The notes below the pieces were generated by a model, which had not been told where the DNA came from, searched no databases, and saw only the letters and a program-made list of their open reading frames with translations. A stretch of 64,000 bases of DNA from Candidatus Caldilinea saccharophila (GTDB taxonomy: Bacteria; Chloroflexota; Anaerolineae; Caldilineales; Caldilineaceae), in contig JADJVW010000005.1 of NCBI GenBank assembly GCA_016710365.1, positions 162,102 to 226,101 on the forward strand. Reading direction: 5' to 3'. The position numbers and the translations under genes are program-made. Shown here piece after piece: positions 39,744 to 49,243 of the stretch. The number at the start of each line of letters is the position of its first letter. The first letter of the stretch is position 1.

Positions 39744-39775
39744 AATCCGTTGTTTCCGAAAATCCGTTGTAGTGT
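39744..39775. repeat. Single copy of the AATCCGTTGT element
   Basis: AATCCGTTGTTTCC followed by AATCCGTTGTAGTGT. The same 32-33-base element occurs as an inverted pair between the NACHT gene and the reverse transcriptase (62419-62451 and 62495-62527). Confidence 0.7.
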
Positions 39776-39780
39776 CCCCT

Positions 39781-41260
39781 TTACACCCGCGCTTTGTTCC
39801 GCAGCGCCTGCGCGTACAGTTCTACATACTGCGCGGCGCTGCGCTCCCACGAATAGTCCTGCTGCATGGCGGTGCGCATCATCTTGGCGATGTGCTGCGG
39901 CCGGTCGTAATAGGTGCTGACCGCCCAGCCGACCGTGTAGTAAATGGCGTCGGGCGTGGCGTCCCAGAACTTGAAGCCGACGCCGTCTCCGGTGCGCTCG
40001 ACATATTGCTGCACGGTGTCGTCGAGGCCGCCGGTGGCGCGCACGATGGGGAGCGTGCCGTACTTGAGCGAGTAGATCTGGTTCAGGCCGCACGGCTCGT
40101 AGATCGACGGCATGATGAAGAAGTCAGCGCCCGCCTCGATCCAATGCGCGAGTTGGTTACTGTAACCGATGAAGCTGCCGATGCGCCCCGGATAGCGTGC
40201 GGGCAGGCCGGCGTAGAAACCTTCCAGCGCCTTATCGCCCGAACCGAGAATAACGAACTGCACGGCCATGTCGCTGACGATGCGCTCGATCGTCGCGGCC
40301 AGCAGGTCCAGCCCCTTCTGCGCCACCAGCCGGCTGACCACGCCGATGACCGGGATATTCGGATTCACGTCAAGCTGGAAGCGCCGCTGGAGCTCCGCCT
40401 TGCAGATGCGCTTGCCGGTGAGGTCGTCCACTGTATAGCGCGCGGGGATCAATTTATCCACCGCCGGGTTCCACTGCGTGTAATCGACGCCGTTGAGGAT
40501 GCCGACATAGTCCTCGCCCCTGTCGTTGAGGTACGGCGCCAGGCCGTAGCCGAGCGCCGGCGTGCGCGTTTCGTTGGCGTAGGTGGGGCTGACCGTGTTG
40601 ACGACGTCGGCGTAGGCGATGCCGCCCTTGAGAAAGTTGACCGCGCCGTAATCCTCAAATTTGTCGGGGGTGAAGTTGCTCCACTGCAAGCCGAGATAGT
40701 CGAAATTCGACGCGCCGTACTTGCCCTGGTAGGCGATATTATGGATGGTGAGCACGCTGGCCGCGCCGCCGAGGAGCGGGTCGTTCCAGTGCCAGATCTT
40801 CAGATACGCCGCGGCCAGCGCGGTTTGCCAGTCATGCACGTGCACGATGTCGGGCGCAAAACCCAAATCCTGACAAAGTTGCAGCCCGGCGCGCGTCAAG
40901 AAGCCAAAACGCTGTGGATTGTCGGCTGAAATCGTTGAAATTCTCGTCGTGGTAGAGGCCGGCGCGCTCGAAGTACTTGTTGCTCTCGATAAAGTAAACC
41001 GGCACGCCGTCGCTGTCCGCCACATCGACCGCGCACCACTCTTGCGTGTTGCCCATCCACACGCCCATCGCGTCAAAGTGACGACGCAAGCCGTAGCGCG
41101 GCCCATCGATGCTGCCGTAGCGCGGCATGACGACGATCACCTCATGCCCCATCCGTTGCAACACCTGTGGCAGCGCGCCCACGACATCGGCCAGCCCGCC
41201 GGTTTTGGCAAAAGGCACGACTTCCGATGAGATCATGACAATTTTCAGCTTCGGCTCCAC
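39781..41260 (-). CDS. glgA: Glycogen/starch synthase (GT5), frameshifted
   Basis: Adds glucose from ADP- or UDP-glucose to alpha-1,4 glucan. The N-terminal sugar-nucleotide motif is MISSEVVPFAKTGGLADVVGALP; later signatures are DIVHVHDWQTALAAAYL, ASVLTIHNIAYQGKY, GILNGVDYTQWNP, PVIGVVSRLVAQKGLDLL and the EX7E region MPSIYEPCGLNQIYSLKYG. One frame shift near 40928 (after NFNDFS) must be crossed. The start is taken as GTG 41260 because AAGGAG lies 6 bases upstream; an ATG overlaps that site and is unlikely. Total of about 493 codons is normal. The shift may be a sequence error. Confidence 0.9.
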
Positions 41261-41299
41261 AATCATCTCCTTGTTGGAAAACTCCAAGACCCCATGTTC

Positions 41300-42199
41300 T
41301 TATCGCCCCAAAACAATCCCCGCGGCCAACAATAAGCTATACAACAGACCCAGCCGTGCAGTGCCGGCCAGCGTGTGATTGAGCGTGGGGCCGTCCGTGG
41401 CCGTCATCAGCGTGCGCACGAGTTGCACCGCCAGCGGCGCGGTGAGCCAGGCCAGCAGCACCCACGCGCCCGCGCCCTCCACCAGCCAGAGCACCAGCGT
41501 CACGCCATAGGCGACAGCCACGAAAAGTGCGTATTCGAGCCGCGCGCCGCGCCGGCCCAGACGCACCGCCAGCGTGCGCTTGCCCGCGCGGCGGTCGGTG
41601 TCGATATCGCGGTAGTTGTTGACGATGAGGATCGCGGTCACCAGCGCGCCCACGCCCACCGACGCCGTCACCACGACGGAAGTCAGCGCCAGGCTCTGCA
41701 CGTAGTAAGTTCCACATACGGCAACCACGCCGAAGAAGAGCAAGACAAAAACTTCACCCAATCCGTAGTAGCCAAAAGGAAAAGGCCCGCCCGTATACGC
41801 CAGGGCCGCCACGATCGCGGCCACGCCCACAATGAGAATTGGCCAGCCACCCACCCAGATGAGATAAAGGCCGACCAGCGCGACTGCCGCAATCACGGCA
41901 ATGATGCCCTTGCGCAGGTCCGCGGGCGTGATCAGGCCGGCGCTGGTCACACGCACCGGCCCCAGACGATCATGCGGGTCGGCGCCACGGAAGAAGTCGG
42001 AATAGTCGTTGGCAAAGTTGCTCAGGACTTGCAACAGCAGCGCACCCAACGCCGCGGCCAGCGCCGGCAGCCAGGCCAGGGTGTTATCGGCAAAGGCCAG
42101 CGCGGTCCCCACAATGACGGGGGAAAGCGCGGCCGGCAATGTTTTTGGCCGCGCTGCCAGCAGCCATGCCTGTCGTCGCGTAATGGTTTCGGTGGCCAT
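41300..42199 (-). CDS. menA: 1,4-dihydroxy-2-naphthoate polyprenyltransferase (MenA-like)
   Basis: Membrane UbiA-family enzyme that prenylates DHNA in menaquinone synthesis. About 300 residues with eight or nine membrane segments. The first Asp motif is in LSNFANDYSDFFRGADPHDRLGP and the second in LIVNNYRDIDTDRRAGKRTLAVRLG; both hold the Mg-diphosphate Asp residues. The N-terminal WLLAARPKTLPAALSPVIVGTA is typical of MenA. ATG 42199 is used; in-frame starts at 42211 and 42238 are possible. It is upstream of glgA on the same strand with a 40-base gap. Other men genes are not in the window. Confidence 0.9.
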   Translation of the reverse strand: MATETITRRQAWLLAARPKTLPAALSPVIVGTALAFADNTLAWLPALAAALGALLLQVLSNFANDYSDFFRGADPHDRLGPVRVTSAGLITPADLRKGIIAVIAAVALVGLYLIWVGGWPILIVGVAAIVAALAYTGGPFPFGYYGLGEVFVLLFFGVVAVCGTYYVQSLALTSVVVTASVGVGALVTAILIVNNYRDIDTDRRAGKRTLAVRLGRRGARLEYALFVAVAYGVTLVLWLVEGAGAWVLLAWLTAPLAVQLVRTLMTATDGPTLNHTLAGTARLGLLYSLLLAAGIVLGR

Positions 42200-42312
42200 G
42201 TTCTGTCTCATGTTCGTTGTGCGCGCTTGTCGTTCCACTTCGGTGACTGCTCAACGCTATTGTATCATCTCAGCAGCTACGCCGCAGATTGACGATATGA
42301 AATGAGAATTTG

Positions 42313-43056
42313 ATGCACATCCAGCCATTGACAACCCGCAAGATCACCACCACCGACCGTGACCTCTTTGCCATTCTTGACCAATATCTGACCGAATTCA
42401 ACGAAGGGGAGATCCTGGCGATTGCGTCCAAGATCGTCGCGCTCTGCCAGGGACGCACCATCCCTATGACAGAGGCCAGTAAGGCCGCGCTGATTGAGGC
42501 CGAATCGACCTATTTTCTACCGGCCACGCTCAGCCGCTATGAGGTCTACCTCACCATCAAGGCGCACGCGCTGATGCCCTTTGCCGGCATCGACGAGTCG
42601 AACAGCGACGGACAGTATGTCCTGTGGCCGCAGGCGCCGCAGGCTGCCGCCAAGGCCATCCGCGGCTATCTTCAGCAACGCTTTGGGCTGCATCGCGTGG
42701 GGGTGATTATCACCGACAGCCGCCCGCTGCCACTGCGCTGGGGCGTGACCGGCTTCACCGTGGCGCACAGCGGTTTTCTGGCTTTGTACGACTACCGCGG
42801 CCAGTCCGATCTTTTTGGCCGCCCGCTGCAGATGACCCAGGCCAACGTTGCGGATGCGCTGGCCGCGGCCGCAGTGTTGGTGATGGGCGAAGGCAGCGAA
42901 CAGACGCCCCTCGCCCGCATCGCCGGCGCGCCCTTTGTGGAGTTTCAGAATCGCGACCCGACGCCGGAGGAACTGGCGGCCCTGGTCACCAGCATCGAGG
43001 ATGACCTCTATGCGCCGCTGCTGAACGGCGTCGCTTGGCAGCGCGGCAAGGGCTGA
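42313..43056 (+). CDS. F420-0:gamma-glutamyl ligase-like protein (CofE family)
   Basis: A 247-residue protein. Conserved parts are LTEFNEGEILAIASKIVALCQGRTI near the N-terminus, FAGIDESNSDGQYVLWP, VGVIITDSRPLPLRWGVTGFTVAHSG with the metal-binding Asp/Ser region, and QANVADALAAAAVLVMGEGSEQTPLA. These match the CofE/FbiB-N fold, which adds glutamate to F420-0. Many bacteria carry divergent homologues without F420, so the substrate here is uncertain. ATG 42313 is used with no strong ribosome site. It is divergent from menA about 110 bases away. Confidence 0.82.
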   Translation: MHIQPLTTRKITTTDRDLFAILDQYLTEFNEGEILAIASKIVALCQGRTIPMTEASKAALIEAESTYFLPATLSRYEVYLTIKAHALMPFAGIDESNSDGQYVLWPQAPQAAAKAIRGYLQQRFGLHRVGVIITDSRPLPLRWGVTGFTVAHSGFLALYDYRGQSDLFGRPLQMTQANVADALAAAAVLVMGEGSEQTPLARIAGAPFVEFQNRDPTPEELAALVTSIEDDLYAPLLNGVAWQRGKG

Positions 43057-43089
43057 GCGAGGAGCTGACTTTGCCAGTGGGTAAGATGC

Positions 43090-43779
43090 TCAATCCTCTA
43101 GCCCAACAATTTGGTCAAAGATCAAGTCGGCGCAGTGGACACAAACCGCACGTACGATCTGCCAGTCTTGCCAACGCGGGGCAAGATTTTTGTACTCGGC
43201 AAGCTTCACCACCTCGAGGTCGTAAGGCAACGGCTGCGCAAGTTGAATCTGCAACTGCTGTAAGGCCGATTCGTCGTTCGGCTGTGGATAGAAGCGATCA
43301 AACGAAAGTAAGGCAAGCACAACGTGATCATCTCCCATGTGCTCAGCCAAGGCAACGAAATCGAGATAATCACGCGTTGCGTTTCGCCTGAGAATCAGCA
43401 CGCCTTTGATACGCAGAATCTCTGCCTCAGTAGGGATGGTGAGCAGTTTTCCACCAATTTCGATCTGAGTTACTTCTAGAGGGATATCTCTAATCAACTG
43501 ACGCACGCCTGTCTCGATGCCCTCCAGACTGCCAAGAATCTGTACAGGGCGTTTGACGCGCGCCGTCTGCCAACCGGCGACAGCCTCCAATTCGACAAGC
43601 ACCTGATCGAAGCGTAACCTCAAGTCAGTGACAACATGATCGGCGTCAGTCGACAAACGATGTCGTGCATAGACTGCCGAAGCTGTGCCACCCACCAAAA
43701 CGGCGCCAGGCAAAAGATGTTGCAAGTGAATAGCGGCGGCAAGCACCTGTTCCCACTCAGGCATTGTTTCGTTCGGCAT
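43090..43779 (-). CDS. AbiEii-like nucleotidyltransferase (type IV toxin family)
   Basis: A protein of about 229 residues. The nucleotidyltransferase signature is VLVGGTASAVYARHRLSTDADHVV, with the GG turn followed by the D-x-D metal site, and the second half has RIKGVLILRRNATRDYLDFVALAEHMG, a pattern of AbiEii/AbiGii toxins. The start ATG 43779 overlaps the 3' end of the small upstream ORF by 23 bases, as in toxin-antitoxin operons. Homologues modify tRNA or other targets; this one's target is unknown. An in-frame upstream extension to 43929 lies over the partner gene and was not used. Confidence 0.75.
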   Translation of the reverse strand: MPNETMPEWEQVLAAAIHLQHLLPGAVLVGGTASAVYARHRLSTDADHVVTDLRLRFDQVLVELEAVAGWQTARVKRPVQILGSLEGIETGVRQLIRDIPLEVTQIEIGGKLLTIPTEAEILRIKGVLILRRNATRDYLDFVALAEHMGDDHVVLALLSFDRFYPQPNDESALQQLQIQLAQPLPYDLEVVKLAEYKNLAPRWQDWQIVRAVCVHCADLIFDQIVGLED

Positions 43780-44014
43780 AATGCTTCCAGAAATGGTAAC
43801 GTTGAGCGTATGGATCAGCGATGTGCGCCGCGCAGACACGCACCACCTTCTCGCGTACAGTTGGGTCAGTGAGCAGAGCTGTGCGTAATGCAGCCCAATC
43901 CCGACGTTTGCCGCGCGCAATGATGTCATCGATAGCAGCTAGGGTATATTCCTGATGCGTGAGATGGCGATGCTGCATAAGGCGAAATAGTGCTGTTCTG
44001 TGAAATTTACTCAA
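43757..44014 (-). CDS. Small putative antitoxin partner of the AbiEii-like gene
   Basis: 85 residues, starting MSKFHRTALFRLMQHRHLTHQE and rich in Arg and His, with helices around YTLAAIDDIIARGKRRDWAALRTALL. It ends AQRYHFWKHYAERNNA and overlaps the toxin-like gene by 23 bases. I do not recognise a named family. Pairing of an 80-95-residue protein with an AbiEii-type transferase is the expected layout of a type IV-like module, so the antitoxin role is inferred from context. Confidence 0.55.
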   Translation of the reverse strand: MSKFHRTALFRLMQHRHLTHQEYTLAAIDDIIARGKRRDWAALRTALLTDPTVREKVVRVCAAHIADPYAQRYHFWKHYAERNNA

Positions 44015-44034
44015 TTTGGCAGAAATTCATTACT

Positions 44035-44140
44035 TCACGAAACTCACACAAAGCCACCAAGAGCACAAAGGACGCTAGCTTCAACTTTGTGAATTTGTGT
44101 CTTCGTGTGAGACCAAATCCTGAACTGCTGAAATTATATC
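44035..44140. repeat. Inverted repeat of the CACAAAG/GTGAGAC family
   Basis: Arms TCACACAAAGCCACCAAGAGC and CTTTGTGAATTTGTGTCTTCG followed by TGTGAG pair imperfectly. It lies between the TA-like operon and the alpha-solenoid gene. No gene seen. Confidence 0.6.
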
Positions 44141-44181
44141 ATGCAGCAACAACGAGCGACGACTGTGGTAAAAGCGCCTTG

Positions 44182-45144
44182 TCAGGCCTTTACCAGCTTC
44201 TTGCGCAGGTGCGCCGCCAGTTCGCCAAATTCGGGGCGGTGCGCCAGGATCGTGGCCGCCTCCAGCAGAATCTCCTGCTTGCCGCGCCGCCGCTCGCGAT
44301 AGGCCGCCTGGCGCAGATCGTGCAGCAACTCCTCGTGTCCTGCCACGACGATGGACATCACCAAGTAGCGATAAATGTCGAAGTCGGTGGTCTCGTCAAG
44401 GAAGCGGGTAAAATAGACGCGGCCCAACGGCCCTTCGCTGTGATGTAGCAGCAGGTCAAACAGCCCCATGCGCAGAATCGATGACGGTGTGGACGCATAT
44501 TTCTCTAGCAGACGCTCGACCAGCGCGGCGGGAAGCATCGTCAGTTGCCGCAGACATTCGGCCGTCACTTCAGGGAAGACAGTCGCGGTAGTCTCGTTGC
44601 GCGGCGTGTTCTGACAGGCGATCAGATAGAGCGGCAAACTCTCGCCAAGCGCGCCCAGCACGCGCGCCGCGGACACCGCGGGCTCGCCCGTCATGCGCGC
44701 GGTATAGGGATCGACCAACAGGCGGGTGGCGTGATAGCGCGCCAGATCGGCATTGACCTCGACCAGCGCCACCAACGCCGCGGCGCGGAGCAGCACAGCA
44801 TCCTCGGCAAAGTCCGGCGGCCAGAATTCGTAGGTTTCACAGGCCTGCGCCAGCCAGTCCGCATCGGCCGGTCGCGCGGCGGCACGCAACGTATCCAACA
44901 CGGCGCGGCGCATGTAGCCGCCTTGATCGTGCTTGCCCTTGTCGCGGCTGAAGCGGTCGTAGAGTTTGCGCAGCGCCGGTCGCGCGGCGTCGGTAGGGTG
45001 CTCGGCCAGCACTTTGAGCGCGGCCAGCAAGATGTCTTTGCTGTGGCTGCCTGCAAGGATCGACGCGGCCAGCGCTGACGCGGCCGCGGGGTCGTCAGCC
45101 AGGCCACGCAGCACGGCCACCGGTGAGGACGGATTAAGACTCAT
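44182..45144 (-). CDS. Alpha-solenoid (HEAT-like) protein, unknown function
   Basis: A 320-residue, helix-rich protein made of paired amphipathic helices: DILLAALKVLAEHPTDAARPAL, YMRRAVLDTLRAAARPADADW, LRAAALVALVEVNADLARYHATRLL and similar, compatible with HEAT-like repeats. No catalytic motif is visible. Its ATG overlaps the stop of the 16S rRNA methyltransferase-like gene by 11 bases, so it is translated from the same transcript and might support or regulate that enzyme. Function otherwise unknown. Confidence 0.65.
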   Translation of the reverse strand: MSLNPSSPVAVLRGLADDPAAASALAASILAGSHSKDILLAALKVLAEHPTDAARPALRKLYDRFSRDKGKHDQGGYMRRAVLDTLRAAARPADADWLAQACETYEFWPPDFAEDAVLLRAAALVALVEVNADLARYHATRLLVDPYTARMTGEPAVSAARVLGALGESLPLYLIACQNTPRNETTATVFPEVTAECLRQLTMLPAALVERLLEKYASTPSSILRMGLFDLLLHHSEGPLGRVYFTRFLDETTDFDIYRYLVMSIVVAGHEELLHDLRQAAYRERRRGKQEILLEAATILAHRPEFGELAAHLRKKLVKA

Positions 45145-46027
45145 GGCTCACCTCTTCATTTCTGCGTAGCCGAAAGACCAGTTCGCTGGCAAACACAAAG
45201 CGTTCGACCGCCCAGCCACGGCCTTCAAGCAAGGCATCCATACGCGCCGTGTAGTGCTCGACCATGCCCTTGCGCCGCCCGCCCAGGCTGTGCGCCGGAA
45301 AAGAGACGATCAACACCGATGCGGCCACTCCGTCGAGCAGACGCTCCCCGATGTGCTTGTCCAACTGCTCCAGGCACGGCACGATCTTGAGCAACAGCGC
45401 CACGTCGATCGGTTCAGGCAACTGCGGAGACGACTCTGCGTCTCCGCAGTTCTGCATCTCTGCGTCAAAATCGTGCTCTTGCAAACAATCCAGATGCGGC
45501 GCGCCGTCGAGCAGGTTCCAGACAAAAGCGCGCCCGCGGCGTCCACTTTTCTCCAACCACCAGGCGAGAAAATCCATTTGCTCCCGATCCACGTCGCACG
45601 CAAAATACGCTGCGTCCTTCGGCAGCTTCATCCACGGCAGCGCCAACGGGTTCAACCCGCAGCCCAGGTCGAGCACGCTGCGGATCGGGCCGAGACCGTC
45701 AAAGATGGTGTGATAGAACTCATCAAGCATCGGCAATCGTTCGCACGTGGAATGATGAGCCTGCATGACGGAAAGCAACGTGGCGCGCAGCGACGCTGCA
45801 TCCGACGCCGCATCGAGAGTTGCACGCCACGCGGCAAAGTCGGAGCGCCCGTCCCAATATGCGGCCACGCTTTGATGGAGCCGGCGCTTGACCTGCTTGA
45901 TGGCGTCTTTGGCGCGTGCGCCCTTGGCAAGCTCCTGTGCGGCGATCTCGGCCGCCAACGCCGGGTCGATCTGCGCATATTTGGCGCTCGCCAACACTGC
46001 CTGCACGACTTCCTCTATCGACGCCAC
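45134..46027 (-). CDS. 16S rRNA G1405 N7-methyltransferase-like protein (FmrO/Rmt family)
   Basis: Homologue of the aminoglycoside-resistance methyltransferases Rmt/ArmA/Sgm. Family hallmarks are all present: HHSTCERLPMLDEFYHTIF, the SAM motif SVLDLGCGLNPLALPWM, YFACDVDREQMDFLAWWL, VALLLKIVPCLEQLDKHIG, VLIVSFPAHSLGGRRKGM and FASELVFRLRR. The start is GTG 46027 behind AAAGGGTGG; the longer frame runs into a repeat. A segment of about 16 residues (MQNCGDAESSPQLPEP) between motifs is encoded by an inserted palindrome at 45421-45467. The enzyme methylates G1405 in the decoding site in known members, blocking gentamicin-class drugs; activity here is untested. Confidence 0.82.
   Translation of the reverse strand: MASIEEVVQAVLASAKYAQIDPALAAEIAAQELAKGARAKDAIKQVKRRLHQSVAAYWDGRSDFAAWRATLDAASDAASLRATLLSVMQAHHSTCERLPMLDEFYHTIFDGLGPIRSVLDLGCGLNPLALPWMKLPKDAAYFACDVDREQMDFLAWWLEKSGRRGRAFVWNLLDGAPHLDCLQEHDFDAEMQNCGDAESSPQLPEPIDVALLLKIVPCLEQLDKHIGERLLDGVAASVLIVSFPAHSLGGRRKGMVEHYTARMDALLEGRGWAVERFVFASELVFRLRRNEEVSHES
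45421..45467. repeat. Palindromic repeat inserted in the 16S rRNA methyltransferase gene
   Basis: ACTGCGGAGAC and GTCTCCGCAGT are perfect arms around GACTCTGC... followed by TCTGCATCTCTGCGTC. The sequence belongs to the CTGCGTCTCC family of intergenic repeats and keeps the reading frame open. Confidence 0.65.
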
Positions 46028-46257
46028 ATTCCCACCCTTTGTGTCCTTTGTGTCTCCGTGTGAGCAAACCAAACCTCACCTCACACCAAGCCACAGAGAA
46101 CACCAAGAAAAGCAAGGACAAGCATTCCCTTTGTGCACTTTGTGTCTCCGTGTGAGCAAACCAAACCTCACCTCACACCAAGCCACAGAGAACACCAAGA
46201 AAAGCAAGGACAAGCATTCCCTTTGTGCACTTTGTGTCTCCGCGTGAGCCAATCTTT
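46028..46257. repeat. Two tandem copies of a 92-bp hairpin repeat
   Basis: GAGCAAACCAAACCTCACC starts at 46062 and again at 46154, giving a 92-bp period. Each copy pairs CACCAAGCCACAGAG on one side with CTTTGTGTCTCCGTGTG on the other. It lies between the second tgt (3' end) and the methyltransferase (5' end) on the reverse strand, and its edge supplies the ribosome site of the methyltransferase. Confidence 0.85.
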
Positions 46258-47353
46258 TTATAAACTCTGACGCAGATGCTCCATCAAACGCGCCATGAAA
46301 CGCAGGTTGTGGATCGTCGCCAGCCGCTGAAAGGCCGCCTCATTGGCGCGATAAAGATGGCGCAGATAACCGCGGCTGTAACGCCGGCAGGTCAGGCAAT
46401 CACAGCCTTCCTCCACCGGCCGCGCATCCTTGATGTACTTGTCGTCTGTGATGTAGACAAAACGGAACCAGGATTTATCAGGGGCGAGAGGCGAGGGGCG
46501 AGGGGCGGCGCCTGCAAAGGTGTACAGCCGGCCGCGACGGGCGTCGCGCGTGGGCAGCGCACTGTCGAAAGTCTGGTAGCCGAGGGCCGCGGCCGCCGCA
46601 ATGTTGACCGGATGGCCGATGCCCAGCCCATGCAGGGGATAGGCTGGAGGGATCAGCGACCGCGTCAGCGCCAGCATATCGTGCACCAGGTTGCCCTGGG
46701 CATCGAGCGGCCAGCCGCCGTAACCGTAGCCGTCGAAGCCGATCTCCAGCAGCGCTTCGGCGCAGCGCGTGCGCAGTGCGGGTGAGCCGCCGCCCTGCAC
46801 CACGGCAAAGAGCAACGGGCGGCGGTCAGGCGTCTTCTTTTGCGCGCACAGATGGTCGAACTCCGTGCGGCAGCGTTTGGCCCAGGCAAGCGTGCGCCGC
46901 ACCGAAAGCTCCTGTACGTCCATCGGGTCGTCGACGTGCGTGCAGTCGTCCAGACACATCACAATGTCCGCGCCATAGCTCATCTGAAGCTGGACGCACT
47001 TTTCCGGAGTCAACTGAAACTTGCGCTCCGCCCCTTCCGGCCGCACGACAATGCCATTGTCGGTGAGCGAACCGAGTTTGGGCTGTTCGCGGATCAGCGA
47101 GTATGCCTGGAAGCCGCCCGAATCGGTGAGGATAGGGCCTCGCCAGCCCGCCATTGTGTGGAGGCCGCCCAGCGCCTGGATTGTGGAGGTGCCCGGCTGC
47201 TGCATCAGGTGGAAGGTGTTCATCACCAGCGCGTCGATGCCCGCGGCCTCGACATCGGCGCTGTCCACGGCGCGCACGACGCCCAGCGTGGCGTCCGGCA
47301 GAAACGCGGGCAGCGGCAGCGCGCCGTGCGGAAGGTCGATAACGGGGCGCAGG

Positions 47354-47364
<11 letters not shown>
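46258..47364 (-). CDS. Tgt-family tRNA-guanine transglycosylase paralogue
   Basis: A second, divergent TGT-fold protein of 368 residues. The catalytic elements are kept: general Asp in ILTDSGGFQAYSLI, the loop FAVVQGGGSPALR, GGWPLDAQG, the nucleophilic Asp in TFDSALPTRDARRG, and the zinc site CDCLTC with His in IHNLRFM. It lacks several residues typical of housekeeping Tgt and has an unusual central loop (AGAAPRPSPLAPDK). A GTG start at 47364 overlaps the smpB stop by 11 bases, so it is translated with SmpB. The substrate may differ from preQ1 or target other tRNA positions. The housekeeping tgt is at 4797-5963. Confidence 0.85.
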
Positions 47365-47833
<469 letters not shown>

Positions 47834-47876
47834 TGTATTTCCTAGTGATCAACTATTTGACAATCTTTCCACTTTA

Positions 47877-47916
47877 GCGAGGTGACAGTCACTTTTGGAA
47901 GTGACTGTCACCTCGC
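47877..47916. terminator. Perfect 18-bp inverted repeat upstream of smpB
   Basis: GCGAGGTGACAGTCACTT and its reverse complement flank a TTGG loop. It sits just after the S41 protease stop on the same strand and about 45 bases before smpB, so it probably ends the protease transcript. Confidence 0.75.
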
Positions 47917-47922
47917 GGACTC

Positions 47923-49206
47923 TTACTGCACCGGCGGCAACTCCGGATCGCCGCCCAGCAACTCGATGGCTTTGGTGAGCTGCGGGTCGCGCTGCGCCTG
48001 GCGATCCTCGTCCGTCAGTTCCACTGCCACGTCCGGCGCCAGCCCCGCGCCATCGATGGTGCGGTCGTCGGGCGTAAACCAGCGTGCGATGGTCACGCGC
48101 AGGATCGAGCCGTCGCTCAACGTTTGCGGCAACTGCACGCTGCCCTTGCCATAGGTCGTAGCGCCCACCAATTGCCCGCGCTTCCTATCCTGGATGGCGC
48201 CGGCCACGATCTCGCTGGCGCTGGCGCTGCCTTCGTTGACCAACACGACGATCGGCAAATCACCCATCACAGGATCTTCTTCAGTCACATAGACATCTTG
48301 TTTGCCGTCGGCAAAACGCTCGATCAGCACCTTCTCGCCCTTGGGCAAAAAGACGCTGGCGACCTCGACCGCCTGGCGCAGCAGTCCGCCCGGATTGCCG
48401 CGCAAATCAAAGATCAGCGCGGATGGCTGCTGTTCGAGCGCGGCCGTCACGGCATTGCGCACGAGTTGACCCGCATTCTCGTTGAAGGTGTTGAGCTTGA
48501 CGTAGGCGATATCCCCGCCCACGGTTTCGGTTTCAATCGTTGGAATCTCGATGCGGTCGCGCACAACTTCGACGTCGAAGGGTTGTTCTTCGGTCAACCG
48601 CACAATGGTCAGCACGACGGAGGTGCCCTTCGGCCCGCGAATTTTCTCGATGGCCGAGGTCAGGTCTGTGCCGATGATCTCCTCGCCGTCGATGTGCGTA
48701 ATCAGATCGTCGCGCCTGATGCCGGCTTCCCAGGCAGGCTGGTTCTCGAAGGGTTCGACGATGCGCACGGTGTCGAAGTTCATGTCCCAATCGACGCGTG
48801 CGCCGATGCCTTCAAAGCTGCCCTGCAGATTGGTGCGGAAAAACTCCGCCTCGTCGGGCGACATAAACGAAGTGTTCGGATCCTCGACCTGGCTCAACAC
48901 GCCGCGAATGGCGGCATAGGTGGCTTCGTCGGATGCGGGCAATTCCCCGTAAAAGTCGCGATAGAGGATGTCGATCGCCTCCCAGAAGAGCGGGAAGCGG
49001 GCGCGCAGGGAGGCAGCGGCGCCTTCATCCTGGCCCGTGGCGACCGGCGGCGCGTCGCTCCATTTGCCCGCGGCAAAGCCAATGCCCAGGCCACCCACAA
49101 AGAGCAGCCCAGCCACCACGATCGACAGACAAGTAATCAGCAGTGGCCGCATACGCGTAGATTTCGACGCGCCCACCGCGCGGGCGTTCAGTTCGGGTTC
49201 AATCAT
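47923..49206 (-). CDS. S41 C-terminal processing peptidase (CtpA-like)
   Basis: A 427-residue envelope protease. A membrane anchor (LLITCLSIVVAGLLFVGGLGIGFAAG) is followed by a PDZ domain (FEGIGARVDWDMN, QPAWEAGIRRDDLITHIDGE) and the S41 catalytic domain with FDLRGNPGGLL, the catalytic Ser in NEGSASASEIVAGAIQD and the catalytic Lys in TYGKGSVQLPQTL. The C-terminal end lies before the palindromic terminator. It is downstream of a second, related protease with a gap of about 40 bases. Substrates unknown. Confidence 0.92.
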   Translation of the reverse strand: MIEPELNARAVGASKSTRMRPLLITCLSIVVAGLLFVGGLGIGFAAGKWSDAPPVATGQDEGAAASLRARFPLFWEAIDILYRDFYGELPASDEATYAAIRGVLSQVEDPNTSFMSPDEAEFFRTNLQGSFEGIGARVDWDMNFDTVRIVEPFENQPAWEAGIRRDDLITHIDGEEIIGTDLTSAIEKIRGPKGTSVVLTIVRLTEEQPFDVEVVRDRIEIPTIETETVGGDIAYVKLNTFNENAGQLVRNAVTAALEQQPSALIFDLRGNPGGLLRQAVEVASVFLPKGEKVLIERFADGKQDVYVTEEDPVMGDLPIVVLVNEGSASASEIVAGAIQDRKRGQLVGATTYGKGSVQLPQTLSDGSILRVTIARWFTPDDRTIDGAGLAPDVAVELTDEDRQAQRDPQLTKAIELLGGDPELPPVQ

Positions 49207-49243
49207 CTATGTTCGCTTCCTCATCACGCATTTGATCATCAAC

